NCBI GenBank assembly: GCA_965250225.1
Contig: CBDFNQ010000037.1
Coordinates: forward strand, 124,001-188,000
Length of the DNA: 64,000 nucleotides
Direction of reading: 5' to 3'
Source of the DNA: CBDEUK01 sp965250225
GTDB lineage: Bacteria; Pseudomonadota; Gammaproteobacteria; Eutrophobiales; Eutrophobiaceae
Made by a program: the position numbers and the translations under genes. The notes beneath the pieces are model-generated. The model worked only from the letters and a program-made list of their open reading frames with translations, was not told the DNA's origin and did no database searches. Positions 28,221 through 37,584 of this stretch are shown in pieces (the stretch's first letter is position 1; each line of letters begins with the position of its first letter).

Positions 28221-29520
28221 CTTCTTTGTTTTATTATTGTTCCCTCTGTTTGCAAATGCTTCGCCAGATATACAAACCTGGACGACAGAACAAGGCAGCA
28301 AGGTTTTCTTTGTTGAAACACATGAATTGCCGATGGTTGATATAAAATTGATCTTTGACGCTGGTAGTAGTCGCGATGGCGATCAGCCTGGGTTGGCAGT
28401 CATGACCAATCAACTGCTAAGTGAAGGGGCGGCTGGAAAAAGTGTTGACGAGATCAGCCGTGCCTTTGAATCACTAGGTGCGATATACAGCAGTAATACG
28501 AGTTATGATTCTGCTTCCATCGGTGTAAGGAGTTTGTCAGACACGGAAAAACTGAAACTTGCTCTAGCAAATTTACAGAGTGTGCTTAGCCAGCCGGATT
28601 TTCCTGAGAGCGCATTTGAGCGAGAACGAAAACGGTTACTGATCGGCATACAGGCAAAGAAACAATCGCCCTCCGCGATCGCAAAAGAAGCGTTCTATGC
28701 TGCGTTATATGGTGATCATCCTTATGCGAGACCGACGGAAGGTAATGAAGACTCATTGCAGACTCTTACAGTTGTCGATCTTGAAAATTTTCACAAAAAA
28801 CATTATGTCGCTAATGACGTTGTAATTGCTATAGTTGGTGATTTGACTCGCGAACGCGCAGAACTGATTGTTAAAACACTGACCAGTAAATTAACCGTTG
28901 GTGAATCGTTACCCGCGATTCCTCAAGTAACATCGCTTGAAAAAGCCAAAGAGGTTTTTGTCGAACACCCATCAGGTCAAATGCATATATTAGTTGGTCA
29001 GCCCGGTGTTAAGCGAGGCGATACTGATTATTTCCCGTTGTATCTTGGTAACCATGTGTTGGGCGGTGGTGGTATGGTTTCGCGTTTATTCAGTGAAGTG
29101 CGTGAGAAGCGCGGTCTTTCTTATAGCGTCTATAGTTATTTTGCTCCGATGCGCGAAGCAGGGCCGTTCATTGCTGGTTTATCAACGCGCGCAGATCAGG
29201 CAGATGAAGCCATTGCCGTGTTAAAAGAAAATATTCATGCCTTTATAGAATCAGGTCCAACAGAAGATGAGTTGATTGCCAGCAAGAAAAATATAACGGG
29301 TGGTTTCCCTTTGCGAATTGATAACAATGGCAAGATTCTCAGCTATTTATCAGTGATAGGTTTTTATGGTTTGCCACTGGATTATTTAAATACCTTCAAT
29401 GCAAACATTGAGGCAGTGACAGTAGAACAGGTTAAAGATGCTTTCCGTCGACGGCTACAACCTGAAAAATTTGCTACGGTAAAAGTTGGGCCTTCTCTGG
29501 CGGAGGAGACGAGCAACTGA
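28210..29520 (+). CDS. M16 peptidase-like, non-catalytic subunit
   Basis: A 436-residue exported M16-family protein (signal SSFFVLLLFPLFANA). Where the zinc motif HxxEH would be, it reads MTNQLLSEGA, so it is catalytically dead. It retains the C-terminal R/Y pair region (EVREKRGLSYSVYSY) that completes the substrate chamber of the partner. I start at ATG 28210, overlapping the upstream gene by 11 bp. Confidence 0.92.
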   Translation: MRSSFFVLLLFPLFANASPDIQTWTTEQGSKVFFVETHELPMVDIKLIFDAGSSRDGDQPGLAVMTNQLLSEGAAGKSVDEISRAFESLGAIYSSNTSYDSASIGVRSLSDTEKLKLALANLQSVLSQPDFPESAFERERKRLLIGIQAKKQSPSAIAKEAFYAALYGDHPYARPTEGNEDSLQTLTVVDLENFHKKHYVANDVVIAIVGDLTRERAELIVKTLTSKLTVGESLPAIPQVTSLEKAKEVFVEHPSGQMHILVGQPGVKRGDTDYFPLYLGNHVLGGGGMVSRLFSEVREKRGLSYSVYSYFAPMREAGPFIAGLSTRADQADEAIAVLKENIHAFIESGPTEDELIASKKNITGGFPLRIDNNGKILSYLSVIGFYGLPLDYLNTFNANIEAVTVEQVKDAFRRRLQPEKFATVKVGPSLAEETSN

Positions 29521-30074
29521 AATCGAACAGCGATGGGAAAATCCGCATCATAGGGGGTAGATGGCGCGGACGAAAATTATCGGTTGCGAAGATAGAGGGG
29601 CTTAGGCCAACCCCGGATCGGGTACGTGAAACGCTTTTTAACTGGTTAGCAATGTCATTGCCGGGCGCGTACTGTCTGGATCTTTTTTCTGGCACTGGCG
29701 TTTTGGCGTTTGAAGCTTTGTCACGCAGTGCGGCACTGGCAGTGATGATTGAACAGGATCACTCACTGGTTCAAATATTGACTGACAATAATCAGCGTCT
29801 TAACGCAGAAACTACAGAGATCATTTGTTGTGATGCGCTTGAATGGTTGGGCCAGAGCGATAGAACATTCGACATCATTTTTCTAGATCCCCCGTTTCAT
29901 CAAAATTTAGTCGCCAAGGCATGTCAGCACATTCAGAACAACGGTAATCTTAAACCGAGAGGTTATCTTTATATAGAATCCGAAATTGGTCTCGAAATTC
30001 CGGAATGTTTTGTATTACACAAACAAAAGCAAGCGGGTCAGGTACAATATGGTTTGTACCAACTAAATGAATGA
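29517..30074 (+). CDS. rsmD: 16S rRNA (guanine966-N2)-methyltransferase RsmD, apparent CTG start
   Basis: It methylates G966 of 16S rRNA. The conserved N-terminus (KIRIIGGRWRGRKL, LRPTPDRVRETLFNWL) lies upstream of the first ATG (29652), so a 140-residue form starting there would lack it. In the open frame between the last upstream stop and the motif there is no ATG, GTG or TTG. CTG at 29517, overlapping the stop of the peptidase gene (CTGA) and preceded by GGAGGA 9 nt upstream, is the best candidate and gives 185 residues. SAM motif DLFSGTGVLAFEALSR and catalytic LDPPF are intact. Confidence 0.88.
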   Translation: MKSNSDGKIRIIGGRWRGRKLSVAKIEGLRPTPDRVRETLFNWLAMSLPGAYCLDLFSGTGVLAFEALSRSAALAVMIEQDHSLVQILTDNNQRLNAETTEIICCDALEWLGQSDRTFDIIFLDPPFHQNLVAKACQHIQNNGNLKPRGYLYIESEIGLEIPECFVLHKQKQAGQVQYGLYQLNE

Positions 30075-30081
30075 GAATCTT

Positions 30082-30564
30082 ATGTCTGTAACAGCACTCT
30101 ATCCTGGCACCTTTGATCCGATCACCAATGGGCATAGTGATGTAGTCCTGCGTGCTTCAACATTATTTGATCAAGTAGTTGTTGCCGTCGTGGATAATGC
30201 CAATACCGATAAGCAAACACGTTTCACGACTGGGCAACGTGTCGAGCTTGCGCAAAAAGTATTAGCCGACATTAAAAATGTGACGGTTTGTTCATTTGAT
30301 AAGCTGGTTACCGATAAAGCCCGTTCTATAAACGCTAAAGTGATCATTCGTGGTTTGCGCGCTGTTTCGGACTTTGACTATGAATTTCAAATGGCTGGAA
30401 TGAATCGTCGTTTGTATAAAGATGCAGAAACAGTTTTCCTGACGCCAGCAGAAAACTTAACGTTTCTTTCCTCCAGTCTTGTTAGACAAATTTCATCGCT
30501 AGGCGGTGATGTGAGTGAGTTCGTTCACGAAGAAGTATTAAAGGCGCTTGCTGAGAAAACATAA
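30082..30564 (+). CDS. coaD: Phosphopantetheine adenylyltransferase
   Basis: Penultimate step of coenzyme A synthesis. About 160 residues: YPGTFDPITNGH nucleotidyltransferase motif at the start, VVIIRGLRAVSDFDYE-like segment (here KVIIRGLRAVSDFDYEFQMA), and LSSSLVRQIS near the end. I start at ATG 30082 rather than 30067, since the family begins a few residues before YPGTFDP. It follows rsmD by 7 bp, the usual pair. Confidence 0.96.
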   Translation: MSVTALYPGTFDPITNGHSDVVLRASTLFDQVVVAVVDNANTDKQTRFTTGQRVELAQKVLADIKNVTVCSFDKLVTDKARSINAKVIIRGLRAVSDFDYEFQMAGMNRRLYKDAETVFLTPAENLTFLSSSLVRQISSLGGDVSEFVHEEVLKALAEKT

Positions 30565-30568
30565 TTGT

Positions 30569-30814
30569 ATGGCCTTGATGATCACTGATGAATGCATCAA
30601 TTGTGATGTGTGTGAAGCGGAATGTCCGAATCAGGCGATCTTCGAAGGCAAAGAACACTACGAAATCCTGGTTGAAAGATGTACGGAATGTATCGGTCAT
30701 TTTGATACTCAGCAATGCGTGGAAGTTTGTCCGGTTGATTGCATTCCCCGGCACCCCGAATATCATGAGAGCAAACAAACGCTGCAACAAAAATTTCTCA
30801 AGTTGACTCAGTAA
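30569..30814 (+). CDS. yfhL: 2[4Fe-4S] ferredoxin, YfhL type
   Basis: An 81-residue ferredoxin with two cluster-binding sets: CINCDVCEAECP and C-(2)-CIGHFDTQQCVEVCP. The long insertion before the second set's third cysteine (GHFDTQQ) marks the Allochromatium/YfhL type with low-potential clusters. It lies 4 bp after coaD, a conserved neighbour pair. Confidence 0.95.
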   Translation: MALMITDECINCDVCEAECPNQAIFEGKEHYEILVERCTECIGHFDTQQCVEVCPVDCIPRHPEYHESKQTLQQKFLKLTQ

Positions 30815-30828
30815 ACAAGAACATTCAA

Positions 30829-32507
30829 ATGTCCTTATCTCTAATTCAAAAAATTCTGCTGATTATTCTTTGCTTATTCAATCAGTTCGTCAATGCAGAA
30901 ATTTCAGGACAGGCAGCGATTGCAACAGCCCATCCGTTAGCAACACAAGCCGGGAAAGAGATTTTATTAAAAGGCGGCAATGCCTTTGATGCCGCCGTTG
31001 CGATCACCGCCGCGCTTGCAGTCGTTGAACCCTATGGGTCGGGGCTCGGTGGTGGCGGTTTCTGGCTGCTTCACAGTGAAAAAGATGGTAAGCAGATCAT
31101 GATTGATGGAAGGGAAACTGCGCCAGCAAGTGCACACCGGAGAATGTATCTGGACAAAGAAGGAAAACACGTCAAGGAAAAATCATTAAATGGACCGACA
31201 GCAGCTGGGATACCTGGCATCGTGGCAGGAATGGATCATCTTGCTCGCCAATACGGACGTTTATCATTAAGTGAATCTTTAAAGCCAGCGATAGGGTATG
31301 CAAAAAATGGTTTTCCAGTAACAAAACGTTATCAACAATTGCTCGGGTTTCGTAAGAGCGTTATACAACAGTATCCAGATGCGTCAAAGATTTTTTAAAA
31401 AATAATGAAGTCCCGGCTCTCGATGAATTAATTACTCAGAACGATCTGGCCAGTACGTTGGAAAGCATTGCCACAAAAGGCAGTGTTGATTTTTATCGAG
31501 GCGAGCTTGCTCAAAAGCTGGTGAATGGTGTGAATAAACATGGCGGCATCTGGAGTTCCCTGGACTTAAAAATTTATCAGATTAAAGAACGTAAACCCAT
31601 CATCAGTCAATATCGTGATATGAAAATAATCTCGGCAGCACTGCCATCATCGGGGGGTATCGTTTTGGCCCAGGCGCTAGGGATATTAGAACATTATAAA
31701 TTGCGCTGGATGAACACGGTTGAGGCAAGACATTATATTGTTGAAGCCATGCGTCGTGCATATCGTGACAGGGCAGCTTATCTTGGCGATGCTGATCATG
31801 TTGATGTCCCAGTGGACAGGTTATTAAACAGGGATTATTTGCACGGTCTTGCCGTTAGTATTGATCCTCAACAGGCATCTGGCAGTGAACAAATGGGCTT
31901 GTTCGACTTGCAACAGAGCGGCACCAATACCACGCATTTCTCTGTGATGGATAAAGAAGGTAACCGGGTTGCCGCAACGTTAAGCATTAACCTGCCATTT
32001 GGATCGGGTTTCGTGGTACCAGGCACAGGTGTTTTGTTGAATGATGAAATGGATGATTTTTCAAGCAAGCCCTTATCACCAAATGCTTATGGTCTGGTGG
32101 GCAGCGAAGCTAATAGTATTGCACCGGGCAAAAGACCACTTTCCAGTATGTCACCGACGTTTATTGAGACAGAAGATAAAATTGGAATTTTGGGTACGCC
32201 TGGAGGTAGTCGAATCATCAGTATGGTGTTGTTGGGGATACTCGATTTCGAGAAGGGACATTTCCCACGTTCCTGGGTGAGTATTCCACGCTATCATCAT
32301 CAATATCTTCCAGATGAAATTCAGTTTGAAATAGATGGGCTAACCTTTGAGGAACGTTTGGGATTACAATCGTTAGGACATAGATTAAAAGAACAGAATC
32401 GTAAATACGGCAACATGCAGGCGATTATGTATTATAAACCTAAGCAGTATTTAATGGCAGCCAGTGATCCACGTGGAGAAGGTGAGGCAATAGTTTTTAC
32501 GTATTAG
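30829..32507 (+). pseudogene. ggt: Gamma-glutamyltranspeptidase, frameshifted
   Basis: Periplasmic gamma-glutamyltransferase that cleaves glutathione. The first part (signal peptide LLIILCLFNQFVNA, AIATAHPLATQAG, GGNAFDAAVA, GSGLGGGGFWLL) ends at a stop at 31396-31398; the rest continues in the -1 frame (VKDFLKNNEVPALDELI) to 32507 and includes the catalytic threonine (NTTHFSVMDKEGN) and GTPGGSRI. The shift falls in a T6A6 tract at 31391-31402; one extra base would restore a ~558-residue enzyme. Either a real deletion, a sequencing homopolymer error, or transcriptional slippage. Confidence 0.85.
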
Positions 32508-32935
32508 TTGGTTTTATACATACTCTCAAAAGAGGCCACGGAAAATCCATTTAATCTTTTGTTGCCAACCAGTATGACTGGCACACCTCTACCACCGAGC
32601 GCATCGTATTCACGTTTTCCTTTTTTACTTTTTTCAATATTGTATTCTTTAAACGCAATTTTATTTTTCTTGAAATAGGCTTTGGCTTTCTTACAGTAGC
32701 CACACCAGCTGGCTGAGTACATGACGACCTTGTCTTTCTTTTGTAATTCGCTTGAGAGATTGACTATTTTCGGACTTTCGTAGGTGTTTATACGGACTTT
32801 AATGACTGAAGATTCAACGTTTGCCGGAGGTTTATCGGTAAAATGTACTTTGCCATTTTCATCTACCCAGCGATGAATTTCGGCTGACACGCAAAACGAC
32901 AAAAACAAACAAGTGATCAGAATTAGTTGTTTCAT
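32504..32935 (-). CDS. DUF4124-glutaredoxin fusion
   Basis: A 143-residue exported protein: signal LILITCLFLSFCVSA, DUF4124 (EIHRWVDENGKVHFTDKPP), then a glutaredoxin domain with redox motif ASWCGYCKKAK and cis-proline GRGVPVILVG. Probably a periplasmic thiol-disulfide protein. Start at 32935 with AAGGAA upstream. Its stop overlaps the convergent ggt stop by 4 bp. Confidence 0.88.
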   Translation of the reverse strand: MKQLILITCLFLSFCVSAEIHRWVDENGKVHFTDKPPANVESSVIKVRINTYESPKIVNLSSELQKKDKVVMYSASWCGYCKKAKAYFKKNKIAFKEYNIEKSKKGKREYDALGGRGVPVILVGNKRLNGFSVASFESMYKTN

Positions 32936-33069
32936 TGAAAAAAGGTTCCTTACCAAATCGAATAAGTATAGTTATAAATTTACCGGTTTCTGTGTTGTTG
33001 GTCTCATTGTTAATATGAAGACCACTCTGTGTTATAGCAATGAAGCATGAAAGAATTTCTAGTTGCGGG

Positions 33070-33471
33070 CTACCACAGGCCATCTGTTTTGACGCCGGTA
33101 TATTCATCCCATTTTTTACAGAAGTCGATGGATTTAGATCGCAGCAATGAAACGTAGTGCGTATCCTCAAAACCGTTTTCATTTGATGCGATGTTTTGCA
33201 GGTTGCCGAGAAAACTGGTGCGGGCAGCATTGGAGACATCGTCAACTCCATCGACGATAAATAGCTCGATCAGATCAAATAATTCATCAGCGTGGGCATA
33301 ATTATCGGCAACAAAGTTCCCAGCAACACGATGAGAGACATGAGAAAGAATTGTGTGAGGTGAAATGGTCCCGGATTTTGGCAGCCAGAATTTAACTGTA
33401 TTGATCAATTCATCTCTGGCGTCAGGGTAAGCCTTGATGACGAGTTGTATAACATCACCTGCCTGAATCAT
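33070..33471 (-). CDS. Hypothetical protein
   Basis: A 133-residue, acidic, mostly helical soluble protein, not recognised. There is no signal peptide or membrane helix. ADELFDLIELFIVDGVDDVSN and a C-terminal KWDEYTGVKTDGLW are its distinctive parts. AAGGAGAT lies just upstream of the ATG, supporting translation. Confidence 0.6.
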   Translation of the reverse strand: MIQAGDVIQLVIKAYPDARDELINTVKFWLPKSGTISPHTILSHVSHRVAGNFVADNYAHADELFDLIELFIVDGVDDVSNAARTSFLGNLQNIASNENGFEDTHYVSLLRSKSIDFCKKWDEYTGVKTDGLW

Positions 33472-33650
33472 ATAAACATAATCTCCTTTAAGATAAAAAT
33501 CCTATAGTTAGGCTATGATTACTAGAGTCACGATCAGGTCATTACTATGATACCCGTTGTTAATCCATTTTTGTAGATATTATTTCATACACAGGATTAT
33601 CTCAAAATCTGCGTTAACTCTGAATATTTTATGAGTTAATAGTAAAGTGT

Positions 33651-34178
33651 TCATCCACACAGGGCTTTGGCCCATATTTCTAATTTGGCCTGTTTAGAAA
33701 TGGTGGCGTTGGCAGGGCTGGTAGATGGCAATATGATCAGTTTGTATCTCTCTTCAATATCTGGATGTTGCTTTAAGATATGTCTTCGAAACGATTGAAA
33801 TGCTTTTTGCCCATTGAAGCAGATCCTGGTGATATGTTCATGGCTGGATAGAAAGCTTGCAATATCATTGGCCACTTCAGTTGTTGATTTTATCGCTGAA
33901 TCCAAACTGCCTGACCGTTGACACGATTGCAGCACATCCCATACAGCGATCTTGTTGGATTTAAGGGTGGCGATCTTCTTCTCATAGATTTCTTCGTGTT
34001 TTTGATCAAACAGTGCAAAAATAATTTGCCAGAAAGAATTTTGTGGATGTGCGTAATATTGTTGTGCACTGAGAGAACGTCCACCTGGCATAGAACCGAG
34101 GATCAGAATTTGCGCATCATGGTGAGAAACATGAGGAAAACTAAAAACGTGACTGTTTCTGGATTGTTCACGGCTCAT
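33651..34178 (-). CDS. DNA-deoxyinosine glycosylase (UDG superfamily, HDG family)
   Basis: A 175-residue member of the uracil-DNA-glycosylase superfamily resembling hypoxanthine-DNA glycosylases: ILILGSMPGGRSLSAQQYYA (motif 1 region), NSFWQIIFALF, and the C-terminal LPSTSPANA loop. Predicted to excise hypoxanthine from deaminated adenines in DNA. Length is typical. Confidence 0.85.
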   Translation of the reverse strand: MSREQSRNSHVFSFPHVSHHDAQILILGSMPGGRSLSAQQYYAHPQNSFWQIIFALFDQKHEEIYEKKIATLKSNKIAVWDVLQSCQRSGSLDSAIKSTTEVANDIASFLSSHEHITRICFNGQKAFQSFRRHILKQHPDIEERYKLIILPSTSPANATISKQAKLEIWAKALCG

Positions 34179-34337
34179 TCTGTCGTTTAATAAAATATAT
34201 CAAATTAAATCAATCAATTTTTTAATAGTCGGGGCAAACAAATCAAACACATTGTGATAATTTTCAATTATATTGCATGATTATTACCATGTTATATTTA
34301 TAAACAGTTTAGCACAATATCGATGCAGGAAATTTAA

Positions 34338-35483
34338 ATGCGAAACACGAATAGCTCATACGAAGTCGTAGAATTAAGCATCGATCAAATTGATCAAGAT
34401 TTTATAAATGATTGGGCAAATTTGAATGACAGGTGTCTTGATGCAATAGTGTATCTCGACCCGGCATTTATTTTTCCCGCGCTAAAATATTTAGCTCATA
34501 AGCACGTAATATTGACAGTGTTGTATGATACTGACAACGAGGATCATTCTCTCGTTGGGCTGGGGTTGTTTGAATTTTGTCTGGGAACATTTCGTTTTCC
34601 ATTGCCATATTTAGTCGTCTATAAATCTACCCACTCATTCCTGTCGGGTTTAGTAATAGATCGTGATAAAACGGAAGAGGTAGTTTCTGTATTACTGGAA
34701 TACTTAGCTAGAAAATATTGGTACACATTTGGTGTTCGATTTATTGATTTTGCTATTGAAGATCGCCTGGGCTTGATTTTACAAAATTCAGATAGAACTA
34801 AATGGTACAAACTCTGGGATTATCAACGTGTAATATATACGATTCCGCAAACAACAGACGAGTCGTGGTCAGGAGGTATTTCAAAAAACAGTTTAAAAAA
34901 TTATCGCAGACATTGGCGCGAACTTCACAAGCTTGGATCGTTGGAATAGAAAATGATTATTGCTTCAGAGATTACTGAAATAACTGTATCGAACTTTTTA
35001 GCACTTGAACATTCTGGACAGAAAGGCGAACAAGGAACATCTATCTTGTCTGATTCAGAAGATATTAAATTTCTTTCAGAAATGATTGAGTTACTTAAAG
35101 CAAAAAATCAGGTGATCTTTACGGAGCTTAGATTAAACAAAGAGGTAATTTCTTCAGCATGCAATCTGATTTATGGTAACAAAGCGTTTGCATTTAAAAT
35201 TGGCTGGGATATTAATTACAAAAAATACAGTCCAGGAATAATAAATGAGATCGAGTTCTTACAGTTTGCTGATAGGAAAAAATTAAATTTTTGTCAGATT
35301 GAAAGCGGTGCGATAGAAGATTCATATCTTAATAGATATTGGAGCGGGAGATGGCTATTGGCCGAAGGTGTTTTTGTGTTTAAGGCACGAGCTGAAATTC
35401 TGGTTACGATTTTAAAATTTCTCAGGCGGATTATTAAATCGATTGTCGTTTTGTATGAATCAATAATAATTCCGAAAAAATAA
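34338..35483 (+). pseudogene. BioF2/CelD-type acyltransferase split by in-frame TAG
   Basis: One frame of ~381 codons from ATG 34338 (AGGA upstream) interrupted only by TAG at 34947-34949. The upstream half ends in SKNSLKNYRRHWRELHKLG and the downstream half contains ALEHSGQKGEQGTSILSD, together the usual GNAT_6/CelD arrangement (basic helix, then L-H-x-S-x-W-K-G-x-x-G-T). The downstream half alone could start at ATG 34953 but lacks the rest of the fold. No glycan or biosynthesis neighbours give a substrate. Probably a decayed gene. Confidence 0.7.
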
Positions 35484-35502
35484 AAGAAGATATCTGAAAT
35501 AT

Positions 35503-36081
35503 TTATTGTATTGCCACCATTAATATAAAGAGTGCCATACTTGTCAGGCTGGAAGATAAAATGAGTTTGCGATGATGTTTAAGACGCCAGCCTAATAGAT
35601 AACCTGAAACTAACATTGAAAAAAGTACAAGTGCGAAAATTGAGGCGTACAGCCTGAAGAAATTATTGCCGTTTGCTGTGTGCAACAATAAAAATTTTCG
35701 ATATAAACTTGCTTCTTTGATGATCAACTTGGCCGTGAGAGAGTCATTCGTCGGTGATAGGATAATGATACGATCAATGCCATCATGCCATTCAAATTGA
35801 AATCCGGGATCGGAGTCCAGTTTTCCTATACCAGACCAGCCATCTGGTATTTTTAGTTTTAGTTTATCCAGTTCCTGAATAACAATTTCTGATAATTCTG
35901 TTTCATTTTGTTCCAGGGGTTTTGTTAACTCGATTGCATGAGGTGTCGAATGATATTCGCCTTCAAACTCAATAGTGAAATAGAGCAGGCCGGTAGTTAG
36001 AAACATAATTGCAACTGGTAACATGAACCCAGCGAGTAGCAAGTGAATTTTTATTAACAGAGCAGGATTTATTTTAATCAT
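35503..36081 (-). CDS. PepSY-associated membrane protein
   Basis: A 192-residue protein: N-terminal membrane helix (LAGFMLPVAIMFLTTGLLYF), a ~100-residue periplasmic PepSY-like segment (FQFEWHDGIDRIIILSP), a helix (RLYASIFALVLFSMLVSGYLLG) and a last helix at the end. The layout recalls PepSY-TM proteins of iron or redox systems. The function is unknown. Confidence 0.65.
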   Translation of the reverse strand: MIKINPALLIKIHLLLAGFMLPVAIMFLTTGLLYFTIEFEGEYHSTPHAIELTKPLEQNETELSEIVIQELDKLKLKIPDGWSGIGKLDSDPGFQFEWHDGIDRIIILSPTNDSLTAKLIIKEASLYRKFLLLHTANGNNFFRLYASIFALVLFSMLVSGYLLGWRLKHHRKLILSSSLTSMALFILMVAIQ

Positions 36082-36125
36082 CGATCATTATTTTACATTA
36101 AAAAAAATATATTATATAGGACGAG

Positions 36126-37525
36126 TCTTTTCCAATATGAAATGAGCCTGAACGAGGGGCGACTTTCCAACATCAAATGAGCCTGAAATAACATTTAAAG
36201 TCGTTCATGATCACAGGATGAAAACGATCATGAAACTTGAACAACTCACGACCATTGACACCGTCCGTCAATTTCTCGAAGGCACTCAGGCAGTGGCCTT
36301 TTGTGTCGCCAACAGCAAACAAGACCGCTATCGGTGGGTACAAAAGACCTTGGTGGCATTTCGCTATTTCTCACTGGGCAAAGCAGAAAAAGGTCTCATC
36401 ACACGTTACCTGATGAAAGTCACCGGCTACTCCCATGCGCAGGTGAAACGTCTCATTGGGCAATACATCAAGAATGGCAGGATCACGATAAAGACTGCTC
36501 GTCGCAATGGCTTCAAACCAAAGTACAGCAAGGCCGATATCCGTTTACTCGCCGAGATGGATGAACGTCATCAGCAACCCAGTGGCCCGGTGATAAAGAA
36601 ACTCTGTGAACGCGCCTATGAGCGTTTTGAGGAAGCGAACTATGAGCGTCTGGCGGGCATATCCGTATCACATCTTTATAACTTGCGTCAGAGTACGACT
36701 TACCAACGACAACGTTGTGTCTTGACGAAAACCCGTCCCAAGGCAGCCAAAATTGGTCTACGGCGAAAACCCTGTCCGAATGATCAACCGGGCTATATTC
36801 GCATTGATTCCGTGCATCAGGGCGATCAGGACAGGCGCAAAGGGGTTTATCACATCAATGCCGTTGATGAGGTTACGCAGTTTCAGATCATTGTCACGGT
36901 AGAACGAATAAGTGAACGCTACATGCTGCCGGCATTAGAGCAATTATTGGCGGCCTTCCCGTTCAAGATACAGGGCTTTCACACCGATAATGGCGGTGAA
37001 TACATCAACTATACCGTGGCTCAATTACTCGAGAAACTCCGTATTGAATTCACTAAATCAAGACCTCGGCACAGTAACGATAATGCCCTGGCTGAGAGCA
37101 AGAATGGCTCGGTCGTGCGTAAACTCTATGGCTATATGCACATCCCGCAGCAGTATGCCGATGACTTTGCCAGGCTCAATCAAGGCGAGGTCTATCGCTA
37201 CGTTAATTTTCATCGACCTTGTTATTTTCCCTCTACCATCACCGACAAGAAAGGCAAAGAGCGGAAACGTTATCGCTATGAAGACATGATGACACCCTAT
37301 GAAAAGTTTCGCTCAGCACAAAGACCCAGTCAGTATTTGAAACAAGGGATCACCTTCAAACAACTGGATGCATTTGCTAACGAAATGAATGACAATGAAG
37401 CGGCTGAACAATTGAACTCAGCTAAAAACCAACTCTTTAAACAACTTCATGTGCGACTAAAACTCAGGGCTTGATGATGAAATATAACCCCTCTCTACAG
37501 GCTCATTTCTGGATTGGAATATACT
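36126..37525 (+). mobile_element. Insertion sequence with DDE (integrase-core) transposase
   Basis: The ends are related inverted repeats, each carrying TTCCAAT and AAATGAGCCTG about 30 bp inward; the left end has that motif twice in tandem (near 36130 and 36170), probable transposase binding sites. The heptamer GGACGAG occurs on both sides (36119-36125 and 37526-37532), a likely target-site duplication. It is inserted between the PepSY gene and mutM and disrupts no visible gene. Confidence 0.8.
36218..37474 (+). CDS. Transposase, rve-type DDE family (IS481/ISNCY-like)
   Basis: A 418-residue transposase. An N-terminal HTH region (YSHAQVKRLIGQYIKNGRI) is followed by a retroviral-integrase-type core with D in IRIDSVHQGD, D in GFHTDNGGEY and E in NALAESKNG, so the catalytic triad is intact. 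The element looks recent and possibly active. An alternative start at ATG 36230 has a better-placed AGGA. Confidence 0.92.
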   Translation: MKTIMKLEQLTTIDTVRQFLEGTQAVAFCVANSKQDRYRWVQKTLVAFRYFSLGKAEKGLITRYLMKVTGYSHAQVKRLIGQYIKNGRITIKTARRNGFKPKYSKADIRLLAEMDERHQQPSGPVIKKLCERAYERFEEANYERLAGISVSHLYNLRQSTTYQRQRCVLTKTRPKAAKIGLRRKPCPNDQPGYIRIDSVHQGDQDRRKGVYHINAVDEVTQFQIIVTVERISERYMLPALEQLLAAFPFKIQGFHTDNGGEYINYTVAQLLEKLRIEFTKSRPRHSNDNALAESKNGSVVRKLYGYMHIPQQYADDFARLNQGEVYRYVNFHRPCYFPSTITDKKGKERKRYRYEDMMTPYEKFRSAQRPSQYLKQGITFKQLDAFANEMNDNEAAEQLNSAKNQLFKQLHVRLKLRA

Positions 37526-37584
37526 GGACGAGACTATATTCAAATTAAAAATTAATTTTTTGATCTGCATCAAATAGATGGCTA

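Noticed and set aside
29652..30074. rsmD starting at the first ATG (140 residues)
   Set aside because: It would lack the conserved N-terminal motifs that are present in frame upstream.
31385..31405. Programmed -1 ribosomal frameshift in ggt
   Set aside because: The heptamer TTTTTTA is in the wrong frame for tandem slippage: upstream codons are ATT TTT TAA, and ATT cannot re-pair with GAT.
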